Assembly: GCA_003353825.1 (NCBI GenBank)
Contig: PIVW01000394.1
Location: 1-5,582 of the forward strand
Direction: 5' to 3'
DNA length: 5,582 bases
Source: Chloroflexota bacterium
GTDB taxonomy: Bacteria > Chloroflexota > Anaerolineae > J102
Made by a program: the position numbers and the translations under genes. The number at the start of each line of letters is the position of its first letter. Positions within the stretch are counted from its first letter, which is position 1. Shown here in pieces: positions 1-5,571 of this stretch. Under the pieces are notes generated by a model. It had not been told where the DNA came from and did no database searches. It saw only the letters and a program-made list of their open reading frames with translations.

Positions 1-1
1 C

Positions 2-289
2 CCTGTCGAAATCGGTTGGTCGGACGTAGGCAGTTGGGGGAGTTTACTACCCTTGTTGGAGCCAGATGAACGGGGTAATTTCGTCATCGGCTCCCATTTA
101 GGCGTCGACACGGCCAATTCGCTGATCTACGAGCATGCCAGCGGGCGACTGATCGCCACCATCGGTTTGCAAGATATGATCGTGATCGATACAGAGGATG
201 CCGTGCTGGTCTGTCCCATGCAACGGGAGCAAGATGTCAAGGCAATCGTTAAGGCGTTGAAAAATGCAGGTTATGAGAACCGGCTATAG
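2..289 (+). CDS. manC: Mannose-1-phosphate guanylyltransferase, C-terminal part (partial at window edge)
   Basis: The frame is open from the window edge to the TAG at 287-289, giving 95 residues. It starts PVEIGWSDVGSWGS, which carries the W-S-D-V-G-S-W motif of the nucleotidyltransferase domain of GDP-mannose pyrophosphorylases. It continues with the family's usual tail: N-S-L-I-Y, then L-I-A-T-I-G-L-Q-D-M-I-V-I-D-T-E-D-A-V-L-V-C and a final QDVKAIVKALKNAG helix. The enzyme makes GDP-mannose from mannose-1-phosphate and GTP in the cytoplasm, feeding glycan synthesis. The protein ends shortly after the DVK helix, so this is the short form without a fused cupin isomerase domain; that fits a separate manA gene downstream at 1663. 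The TTG at 53 is internal and not the start. The symbol manC is by function; the N-terminal pyrophosphorylase signature lies outside the window. Confidence 0.88.
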   Translation, partial: PVEIGWSDVGSWGSLLPLLEPDERGNFVIGSHLGVDTANSLIYEHASGRLIATIGLQDMIVIDTEDAVLVCPMQREQDVKAIVKALKNAGYENRL

Positions 290-313
290 GAAAACTCATC
301 TTGCCTGATTGGT

Positions 314-346
314 TTGCCTCCTTTCCTAAACCTCCTGGTATACAAT
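314..346 (+). promoter_or_regulatory. Possible promoter upstream of the URO-D-like gene
   Basis: The 123-base gap before the URO-D-like gene contains TATACAAT at 339-346, preceded by TGG at 336-338, which resembles an extended -10 element. A weak -35 candidate TTGCCT lies at 314-319, 19 bases upstream of TATACA, which is longer than ideal. A start near 352 would leave an untranslated leader of about 60 bases. No terminator-like hairpin with a T-tract was seen after the preceding stop. This is a motif match only. Confidence 0.3.
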
Positions 347-412
347 GGGTTGAAATTGGGCTATGGTTATGCCCCATGACTATCACACAACACATGCAAT
401 GGAGATCCCATC

Positions 413-1582
413 ATGACCGGACGTGACCGCATCCTCGCGACCTTTCGCGGCGAGGAGTTCGACACGGTGCCCTTTTCGCCCAATCTCTACCAGTGGTTTT
501 ACTACCACCAGTTCAACGGTACTCTACCAGATGATGTTGCAGATGCCGAGCATCCCTTTGATGTTTTACGGTATCTCGACGCCGACATCCTCACTCGTTG
601 GGACACTTATTGGGCGACAAAAACCGTTTATCCGGAAGGGGATTTCAGCGAGAAGTATGTTGGACAAACCCATCTGGACATACCACTCGTAACCGCCTTC
701 AACATTTATCCTCCTCACAAAAAAGAACTACGGCGACAATTCGACACTCCATACGGCACGCTCACACAAGTCTGGTCCTACACGCCCGAAGCAGGCGCCG
801 ACTTCGAATCCAAGTACTGGTGGAGCCAATGGGAAGAATTCGAGGCTATCCGATACATGGTGCAGGCTCGAGATTACGAATTCGATACCGAGAATTACCA
901 CAGTTGGGTGCAACGGATTGGTGACGATGGTGTGGCTATGGCGAACATCACAGAATCACCCTTGAAGGCGTTGCACTGGCTGGCCGGGCCACAAAACGCC
1001 ACGATGTTCATCCTCAAGCATGAAACCGAAATGAGGGAACTGGCCGACATTCACGAAAAAAAAGCACTGGCTTATCTCGAACGCATCGTGGACAACGCGG
1101 ATATCGATATTTTTGTGGCCATCGATAACCTTGACGCCATGTTTTATCCACCCTACTTCTACAAAGACTATTGCGGCAGTTTCTTTGCCAAAGCAGCGGA
1201 GATCATCCACAGCCGCAACAAGTTTTTTGTTGTCCATGCCTGCGGTCGCAGTAAGAAATTGCTATCACTGGTTGGCGAATCGAAAATCGATTGCCTTGAA
1301 GGTATCACCCCGCCACCGATGGGGGATGTGCAACTGGGTGAGGTACGTGAGCTGGTCGGGTATGAGGGTTTCACCGTCAACGGCGGCATGAATGCCGCTC
1401 AGCAGGAAATCAAAATAGATGCTGAGGACAAGATCCATGATTACACCCGTGCGCTGTTCGATAGCATGGGCGATAAACAACATTTCATTTTCGCTTCCAG
1501 TTGCAATACATCACCCCTGACACCCTGGGAGAATCTCCTGCATTTCAGAGATGCAGCGCGCGCCTACGGACGCATGCAGTGA
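413..1582 (+). CDS. URO-D superfamily protein, probable zinc/corrinoid methyltransferase-like (MtaA/MtbA type)
   Basis: This 389-residue protein starts with MTGRDRILATFRGEEFDTVP, the usual opening of the uroporphyrinogen decarboxylase (URO-D) superfamily branch that includes MtaA/MtbA-type methyltransferases. H275-A-C277-G in FVVHACGR and C364 in ASSCNTSPLTPWENL match the His-x-Cys...Cys zinc ligands that activate a thiol for methyl transfer from methyl-corrinoid proteins. The true HemE N-terminal motif (MRQAGRY) is absent, so this is not the haem enzyme. The start is supported by GGAGA at 401-405, seven bases before ATG. No signal peptide or membrane segment is visible; a soluble TIM barrel is expected. 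The N-terminus is aromatic-rich (NLYQWFYYHQF), which may shape a substrate pocket. The partner corrinoid protein and first methyltransferase are not in the window, so the substrate is unknown. It lies between two mannose-nucleotide genes, 123 and 80 bases from them. Confidence 0.85.
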   Translation: MTGRDRILATFRGEEFDTVPFSPNLYQWFYYHQFNGTLPDDVADAEHPFDVLRYLDADILTRWDTYWATKTVYPEGDFSEKYVGQTHLDIPLVTAFNIYPPHKKELRRQFDTPYGTLTQVWSYTPEAGADFESKYWWSQWEEFEAIRYMVQARDYEFDTENYHSWVQRIGDDGVAMANITESPLKALHWLAGPQNATMFILKHETEMRELADIHEKKALAYLERIVDNADIDIFVAIDNLDAMFYPPYFYKDYCGSFFAKAAEIIHSRNKFFVVHACGRSKKLLSLVGESKIDCLEGITPPPMGDVQLGEVRELVGYEGFTVNGGMNAAQQEIKIDAEDKIHDYTRALFDSMGDKQHFIFASSCNTSPLTPWENLLHFRDAARAYGRMQ

Positions 1583-1587
1583 GCGTG

Positions 1588-1616
1588 TTGACAACCGGGA
1601 GGGATAGAGATAGAAC
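1588..1616 (+). promoter_or_regulatory. Candidate sigma-70-type promoter for manA
   Basis: A perfect TTGACA at 1588-1593 is followed after exactly 17 bases by TAGAAC at 1611-1616 (4 of 6 matches to TATAAT). It begins 6 bases after the stop codon of the URO-D-like gene. It would start transcription near 1623, about 40 bases before the manA start. The spacing and -35 box are good and the -10 box is mediocre. If active, manA can be transcribed independently of the upstream genes. Confidence 0.45.
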
Positions 1617-1648
1617 TTCAATCGAAAAATGAATTTACCCGAGCCGCT

Positions 1649-1655
1649 GAGGTGA
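1649..1655 (+). promoter_or_regulatory. Shine-Dalgarno site that fixes the GTG start of manA
   Basis: GAGGTGA lies seven bases before GTG at 1663-1665. An in-frame TGA at 1648-1650 excludes any earlier start, so the GTG initiation is well supported. Confidence 0.75.
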
Positions 1656-1662
1656 AACCGAC

Positions 1663-2871
1663 GTGAACCCCTTTGAGATCTATAGACTGAGGAATCCCAT
1701 TCAGAACTACGACTGGGGTTCGCATGATGCCATCGCCGAACTACTCGGACAATCCCTGCCCTCAGCCAAGCCACAGGCCGAATTGTGGATGGGCGCGCAT
1801 GCCAAAGCACCCTCTGAGGTGCTGGTGGGAGGAGAGTGGTTACCTCTGCCTGAGCAGATTCAAAGATCACCTGACGAGATTCTTGGCAAAGCAGTTGCAG
1901 ACAAGTTTTCTGGAGAATTGCCCTTCCTGTTCAAAGTTCTCTCTATAGCCAGGGCAGTCTCCATCCAGGTCCACCCAAGCATCGAACAGGCAGGCGCAGG
2001 CTTTGCCCGTGAGAACGCACTCGGCCTTTCCATGACAGCGTCTGACCGCAATTACCGGGATGAAAATCACAAGCCCGAGATCTTGTGCGCGCTTACACCA
2101 ATCTATGGCATGAACGGCTTCCGGCGGATTGCTGACATGCTCGCGCTTTTGCGACAGGTTGACCCAGGTGAGTTGGCGGCGGAAGTGAATGCCTTCGCCG
2201 CGCAAGCTGATGAGGCAGGTCTCGAGCACTTTTTCAGCGCCATCATGACCATGGAACGCGCTCGCCAGAAACGTGCTGTAGCTGAGGTTGTCAGCTATGC
2301 TGAGCAGCATCAGGACGAAGATATGGTGTTCGAGTGGATCGTCGAGCTGCAAGCGCAATATCCCCAGGACATCGGCGTCTTAAGCCCACTCCTCCTCAAT
2401 TTTGTGCGTTTGGAGCCAGGTCAGGCGATGTTCTTACAGGCCCGCCAGTTACATGCATACCTACGAGGCACGGGCATCGAACTGATGGCCAACTCAGACA
2501 ATGTTTTGCGCGGCGGTCTCACCACCAAACATATCGACGTGCCCGAACTCTTGAGCGTGCTGGCATTCAAGGAATCTGAACCTGAAATACAGACGGCACA
2601 CCTGCACCCGAATCATGTACACACATTCTCGTCGGGAGCAGACGAGTTTAGTTTGTCGGTGGTCGAGATAGTCCCCGAGGTGGGGTTTGCCGGGCCGGAA
2701 CAACGTAGCATCGAATTTTGGATATGCACTGAAGGGGAGATGGCGATCACGAACGGAGGCGAAAGCGGCGTGCTCCAGGTGAAACAAGGCGATTCTTTTA
2801 TAGTGCCGGCGGCGGTTGCGAGTTACCGTATCACGGGACGGGGTCTGTTGTTCCGGGCATCTGTGCCTTGA
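1663..2871 (+). CDS. manA: Mannose-6-phosphate isomerase, class I
   Basis: This 402-residue cytoplasmic zinc enzyme interconverts fructose-6-phosphate and mannose-6-phosphate, the entry step to GDP-mannose. It opens with the family hallmark RNPIQNYDWGS. The metal ligands of type I isomerases are all visible: Q102 and H104 in SIQVHPS, E139 in ENHKPE, and H264 in RQLHAYLRG. The catalytic arginine is R283 in SDNVLRGGLTTKH. The H-to-R spacing of 19 residues equals that remembered for the Candida enzyme (H285, R304). The C-terminal third (about 300-402) is the second cupin-like domain and ends in QGDSFIVPAAVASYRI. Length is normal for the class. The start is GTG, supported by a Shine-Dalgarno site and an in-frame stop just upstream. 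It follows the URO-D-like gene by 80 bases, with a possible promoter of its own, and ends facing the minus-strand Ig-like gene across a strong hairpin. Confidence 0.95.
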   Translation: MNPFEIYRLRNPIQNYDWGSHDAIAELLGQSLPSAKPQAELWMGAHAKAPSEVLVGGEWLPLPEQIQRSPDEILGKAVADKFSGELPFLFKVLSIARAVSIQVHPSIEQAGAGFARENALGLSMTASDRNYRDENHKPEILCALTPIYGMNGFRRIADMLALLRQVDPGELAAEVNAFAAQADEAGLEHFFSAIMTMERARQKRAVAEVVSYAEQHQDEDMVFEWIVELQAQYPQDIGVLSPLLLNFVRLEPGQAMFLQARQLHAYLRGTGIELMANSDNVLRGGLTTKHIDVPELLSVLAFKESEPEIQTAHLHPNHVHTFSSGADEFSLSVVEIVPEVGFAGPEQRSIEFWICTEGEMAITNGGESGVLQVKQGDSFIVPAAVASYRITGRGLLFRASVP

Positions 2872-2974
2872 AATTACTCGCCCTGTCTACAGGTCTACCC
2901 TCTACTGGGTTACAAAGCTCTAGCCAGACATCGGTCAAAAATAGCCACGGCCCAATACCTGATTCACCCGGCGC

Positions 2975-3013
2975 CGTTGCCCTGGCAGGCGGAAAAAGCC
3001 TGCCAGGGCAACG
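2975..3013. terminator. Perfect 16-bp stem-loop between convergent genes, likely bidirectional terminator
   Basis: Arms at 2975-2990 and 2998-3013 are exact reverse complements, with a 7-base loop GGAAAAA (TTTTTCC on the other strand). The stem is GC-rich (TTGCCCTGGCAGGC core). It lies 103 bases after the manA stop and 8 bases beyond the stop of the minus-strand Ig-like gene. Neither side has a T-tract, so it is not a classical intrinsic terminator; such I-shaped hairpins are commonly proposed as terminators in bacteria with few U-tracts. It could instead be an mRNA-stabilising 3' end or a copy of a dispersed palindrome. Confidence 0.6.
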
Positions 3014-3021
3014 CTAGTTGA

Positions 3022-4299
3022 CTAATTCAGGGTCAGCGGCAAATACAGCTTGACCCTCAATGGGGGTCCCGTTGTCGCTGTCGGCGTTGCCGTTGCCCCT
3101 GGGACTGGGGTTGGTGACGGCGTAGCGGACGGCTCTGATGTAGGCGTGGCTGTCGGCTCTGTTGTGGGTGTGGCCGTTGCCAAAGCTGTCGGTGTGGCCG
3201 TCGCTCCAGGGATGGGCGTAAGCGTCGGCGTAGCGGTCGAGCTTGCCGTGGGTGTCGGTGATGGTGTGGCGGTTGGGCCCGGCGTGGCGGTTGGGGTTGG
3301 GGTATCGCCAGGATCAAAACCAGGTGGCGGATCAAAATCAGCCGTTACGGACTTGGCATTCATGGTGACATGGCCGGCCCGATCGATGTTCTTAACTGAA
3401 ACATCGAAGGTTTGGTGGAAAGGATTTGAGCCGACATACTGCGCCGTCGACCAGGTACCATCGCCATGCAAGGTGGCGTCGATATAGGGTCCGCCATTGA
3501 TACTGACCTGCACCGTAGCGACATTGTCATGACCCATCGAATCGGTAGCTGCACCGTTGAAACGCATGATGCCACTGGTCATGCCATAAGTATCGGACTC
3601 AGTCAGAACTTCAGTTATAAGTCCACCGCTCGGCGTCTCAGAATCAAAGAGGACGTCGACGCCATCGCCGGTGGTCACGGTGCCATCCCAGGTGGTGGTA
3701 CGTACACCTAAATCGTAGTTATTTTCTGCCGGGGCCGGGAAGGTAAGGGTCTGGACCGTCTGTTTAACGTCCTCATTTTGTTCAAGGGTGGCTGTATCAA
3801 AGACATCGCCGTTATCCATGTTCATCACCGCCATTTCACGCAAGGCGCCGGCAGATGCCACCGCCATCTTAATGGTGATCGTATCGGTGATGGCAACAAC
3901 ACTGCCATTGAGCGGCCACACGATGGTCGGTTCGGACGTTTGATTCGCAGCCTGAGCACTGAGCTGCACAGCCGAGGTATCAATTGTCAGCGAGACAGAG
4001 GTGCAGTGGCCGTATGTGTCGCAGGCTTGCGCCTGTTCGGTTGGATTCGGCTGTTCAGCCCAATCATGACAGGCAAGAGCCAAACTATTATGCACGGTAA
4101 GATCCGGGAAGAGGTCCTCGACCCAGGATTCGTCCAGATAGCCTCGTTCGGTTTCGCCCCGATCGGTGCAAAGTGACTGGAAATGTTCGATGTCGAGATG
4201 TAGATCCTCCGCCTCGAATTCGTAACCGATATCAACGACTGGATCACCGCTGTTTTCATCAAAGAAGAATTGGCCGGTAGCGCCACCGATAAAGGTCAC
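3022..4299 (-). CDS. Secreted Ig-like multi-domain protein, C-terminal portion with Pro/Thr linker (3' piece of a frameshifted gene)
   Basis: The piece has 425 codons from GTG at 4297-4299 to TAG at 3022-3024. Residues 1-110 hold an Ig-like stretch with four cysteines (44, 77, 93, 99), ending in CDTYGHCTSVSLTIDT. Residues 121-220 and 222-323 look like two further Ig-like modules; the last contains FDVSVKNIDRAGHVT. Residues 332-411 form a Pro/Thr/Ala-rich linker, and the protein ends RVKLYLPLTLN. There is no signal peptide, and the sequence begins inside a module, so GTG is unlikely to be the true start. The previous frame reads naturally into it if one C is added at 4335-4338. The GTGA overlap with the upstream piece could also be read as two coupled genes, which I think less likely. 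The probable role is cell-surface or extracellular; the substrate is unknown. Surface location is inferred from architecture. Confidence 0.75.
   Translation of the reverse strand: MTFIGGATGQFFFDENSGDPVVDIGYEFEAEDLHLDIEHFQSLCTDRGETERGYLDESWVEDLFPDLTVHNSLALACHDWAEQPNPTEQAQACDTYGHCTSVSLTIDTSAVQLSAQAANQTSEPTIVWPLNGSVVAITDTITIKMAVASAGALREMAVMNMDNGDVFDTATLEQNEDVKQTVQTLTFPAPAENNYDLGVRTTTWDGTVTTGDGVDVLFDSETPSGGLITEVLTESDTYGMTSGIMRFNGAATDSMGHDNVATVQVSINGGPYIDATLHGDGTWSTAQYVGSNPFHQTFDVSVKNIDRAGHVTMNAKSVTADFDPPPGFDPGDTPTPTATPGPTATPSPTPTASSTATPTLTPIPGATATPTALATATPTTEPTATPTSEPSATPSPTPVPGATATPTATTGPPLRVKLYLPLTLN
3025..3048 (-). other. C-terminal LYLPLTLN motif, possible surface-sorting tail
   Basis: The last eight residues, LYLPLTLN, follow a short basic stretch (RVK) after the Pro/Thr linker. 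Similar short YLPL-type ends after Pro/Thr linkers are, from memory, frequent in exported Chloroflexota proteins. It is not an LPXTG sortase signal and has no following membrane helix. A sorting role is inference. Confidence 0.4.
3067..3306 (-). repeat. Pro/Thr/Ala-rich low-complexity linker repeat inside the coding region
   Basis: These 240 bases encode 80 residues composed mostly of P, T and A, with recurrent PTATPT units. A longer unit, P-[IV]-P-G-A-T-A-T-P-T-A, occurs twice, at residues 362-372 and 398-408 of the 3' piece. On the plus strand it appears as degenerate GGCGTTGCCGTTG-like repeats. Such linkers are usually extended and O-glycosylated or wall-spanning. The repeat invites replication slippage and assembly error. 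Confidence 0.85.
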
Positions 4300-4982
4300 A
4301 CGCGGGGGCAGGGTGTCGATGATGCCACGCCAATGGGGTCGAGTTCAGTATACGCCTCAGCGAGAGTCGCCTCCATATCAGGTGTGATCAGATGGACAAC
4401 ACCGACCTTTTTCTCGTTTTCGTTGCCCGCGCGGTCGGCGGTGCGAATGCTGACGGTGTAGCTGCCGGTAGGATCGCCTATGCCGCTGGGCGCTTCATAA
4501 TGTATGGCCCAGAGTGACTGCGCTTCCTGAGTATCCTGGGCGATGGGTATGTAATAAGCGTACTGCCAACCGAAGGGAACACCCTCTTCAGATTCCAGCT
4601 GTATCTCAACGTACTGTTCGCCACTTCCAGGATAGCTGTTCTCGATCATGGGATCCTGCACCGCAGCATCGATGGGCACGGCCCAGGCTCCGCTGTGCGT
4701 GCGGGAGGTAAGGATGGGTTCGATCGGTAGGTTGGCCGAGATAGTCGGTGGTGTGCCATCGCCGTAAATCGTGACGGTATTACCGCTGGATTCTCGGTTA
4801 CCCAAGTAGTCGGTGGCAATGCACTGAACGCTAATCGCACCTTCACTGACAGATATCGGATGCGCCCAGATGTCGGTGCCGTTAGCCGGACCGCTATAAC
4901 CATTGGCATAGATATCTACAGGGATCTCAAGGCGCGCACCTCCTCTTCGTAGAATTTCACCATCCCATGACCGTCGACGAAA
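4296..4982 (-). pseudogene. Ig-like multi-domain protein, upstream piece of the frameshifted gene (5' end missing)
   Basis: The frame is open from 4982 to TGA at 4296-4298 (228 codons). The only usable start is TTG at 4803-4805 (169 codons), but protein-like sequence continues upstream of it: IPVDIYANGYSGPANGTDIW, then AISVQCIATDYLGNRESSG. One Ig-like module therefore spans the TTG. A second module begins GDGTPPTISANLPIEPI and contains TVSIRTADRAGNENEKK, the usual D-x-AGN turn before the last strand. The C-terminal LAEAYTELDP would continue as HWRGIIDTLPPRVTFIGG in the next frame if one C were added, joining it to the 3022-4299 piece. No signal peptide or Shine-Dalgarno-supported start exists in frame. 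It is classed as part of a broken gene; sequencing error is the main alternative. Confidence 0.6.
4335..4338 (-). other. Probable 1-base frameshift site in a C4 run
   Basis: The minus strand reads GAC CCC ATT GGC and then runs to a stop at 4296. With five Cs it would read GAC CCC CAT TGG CGT GGC, giving DPHWRGIIDTLPPRV, and continue in the frame of the downstream piece. The downstream frame upstream of this point hits TGA at 4345-4347, so the switch must fall between about 4310 and 4344. Confidence 0.55.
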
Positions 4983-5503
4983 TCACCATGTCCATTGGAG
5001 ATGCAAAAATCAAGGTGAAAGATTGGACTTTCCGTTGGCGTGAACACACCGGCATCAATTCTCCTAAGAAAAATGTGCCTTTAGATGTTGCCGGCGCTGA
5101 GTTTAAGAATAGCTACAAGCGTGCCTTAGCAGGCATACTTGAGGGAATAGAGACTGAGGATGACCCCCTCTTTCTTAGAGGCCATGACAAAGAGAAAGAG
5201 CAAGAGTTCTATGCCCGCACAAGAGCCTCTTTGGACCGTGAAAGCGCACAAATACGGCAAGGTCTTGCACATTTAGAAACTGACGGCATGAGCATGTCGA
5301 AGCTTACACTTCAGGGGAAGAAAGATGTTTTGCTAGAGTTTGTAGAGCGGAATGGCTCATACATCATGTCGTATGAGATAATACCTTCGCCAATTTCGTT
5401 ACGGTACCAAAACAGACAATTTGGTGGAGAGAAAGTGTCAAAAACTGATCGTTTTCAAGGCATGGTAGCACCGCAGTTGAACTTGGAGTATGACGAAACT
5501 TGA
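4967..5503 (+). CDS. Hypothetical protein, charged and soluble
   Basis: This is a 178-residue frame from ATG at 4967; ATG at 4988 (171 residues) is an alternative. Neither start has a recognisable Shine-Dalgarno site, and the first 16 bases overlap the open minus-strand frame. I do not recognise the family. Residues about 60-105 (EDDPLFLRGHDKEKEQEF, then ARTRASLDRESAQIRQGLAH) are highly charged and likely helical, perhaps coiled coil. The C-terminal third is richer in beta-forming residues (GSYIMSYEIIPSPISLRY). There is no cysteine, signal peptide or membrane segment. Hand-counted GC over 5041-5460 is 189 of 420 (45%), against 70 of 120 (58%) in two lines of the neighbouring Ig-like gene, with more AGA, ATA and TTA codons. 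This may mean horizontal transfer, or a truncated remnant whose true N-terminus was lost at the junction. Confidence 0.5.
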   Translation: MTVDEITMSIGDAKIKVKDWTFRWREHTGINSPKKNVPLDVAGAEFKNSYKRALAGILEGIETEDDPLFLRGHDKEKEQEFYARTRASLDRESAQIRQGLAHLETDGMSMSKLTLQGKKDVLLEFVERNGSYIMSYEIIPSPISLRYQNRQFGGEKVSKTDRFQGMVAPQLNLEYDET

Positions 5504-5509
5504 CGGAAA

Positions 5510-5571
5510 CGGGTTCATGAGCAAACCTTTCTGAAAAACATCACATCATCAGAGAGGTCATCATGAACCCG
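5510..5571. repeat. 11-bp perfect inverted repeat spanning the start of the next gene
   Basis: CGGGTTCATGA at 5510-5520 is the exact reverse complement of TCATGAACCCG at 5561-5571; the arms are 40 bases apart. The second arm contains the ATG of the downstream gene (5563-5565), so an RNA stem would bury that start codon. As DNA it could be a paired operator; each arm contains the palindrome TCATGA. The first arm also holds the ATG of a five-codon mini-ORF (MSKPF, 5517-5534). Confidence 0.55.
5552..5558 (+). promoter_or_regulatory. Shine-Dalgarno site for the gene starting at 5563
   Basis: GAGAGGT ends four bases before the ATG at 5563. The spacing is slightly short but usable. It lies in the loop between the arms of the inverted repeat. 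Confidence 0.45.

Noticed and set aside
53..289. Independent small gene starting at TTG 53
   Set aside because: The frame is open to the window edge and the WSDVGSW motif lies upstream of the TTG, so it is the tail of a larger enzyme.
287..328. Inverted pair TAGGAAA / TTTCCTA after the guanylyltransferase stop, as a terminator
   Set aside because: Only 7 bp, AT-rich, with a 28-base loop and no T-tract; too weak to support.
413..1582. Assignment as haem-pathway HemE
   Set aside because: The HemE N-terminal MRQAGRY motif is absent and the His-x-Cys...Cys zinc ligands of the methyltransferase branch are present.
3067..3306. Repeat array considered as CRISPR or intergenic satellite
   Set aside because: The periodicity follows codons (PTATPT units), with no constant-length repeats separated by unique spacers.
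3050..3487. Long plus-strand frame rich in Gly and Val opposite the Pro/Thr linker
   Set aside because: It is the antisense image of the Pro/Thr repeat, which is naturally stop-poor in this frame. The minus strand has real Ig-like domains and a sensible C-terminus.
4296..4299. GTGA overlap read as translational coupling of two intact genes
   Set aside because: Possible, but the downstream piece lacks a signal peptide and starts inside a module, and one added C joins the two frames smoothly. Frameshift is preferred but not proven.
4936..4963. AGGAGGT on the minus strand (4940-4946) as a Shine-Dalgarno site for the Ig-like gene
   Set aside because: The TTG at proper distance opens a frame that stops after four codons, and the in-frame alternative has no start codon. 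The motif is explained by Glu-Glu-Val codons.
5500..5528. TTGACG as a -35 box for the gene at 5563
   Set aside because: No acceptable -10 hexamer lies 16-18 bases downstream (AAACCT/AACCTT).
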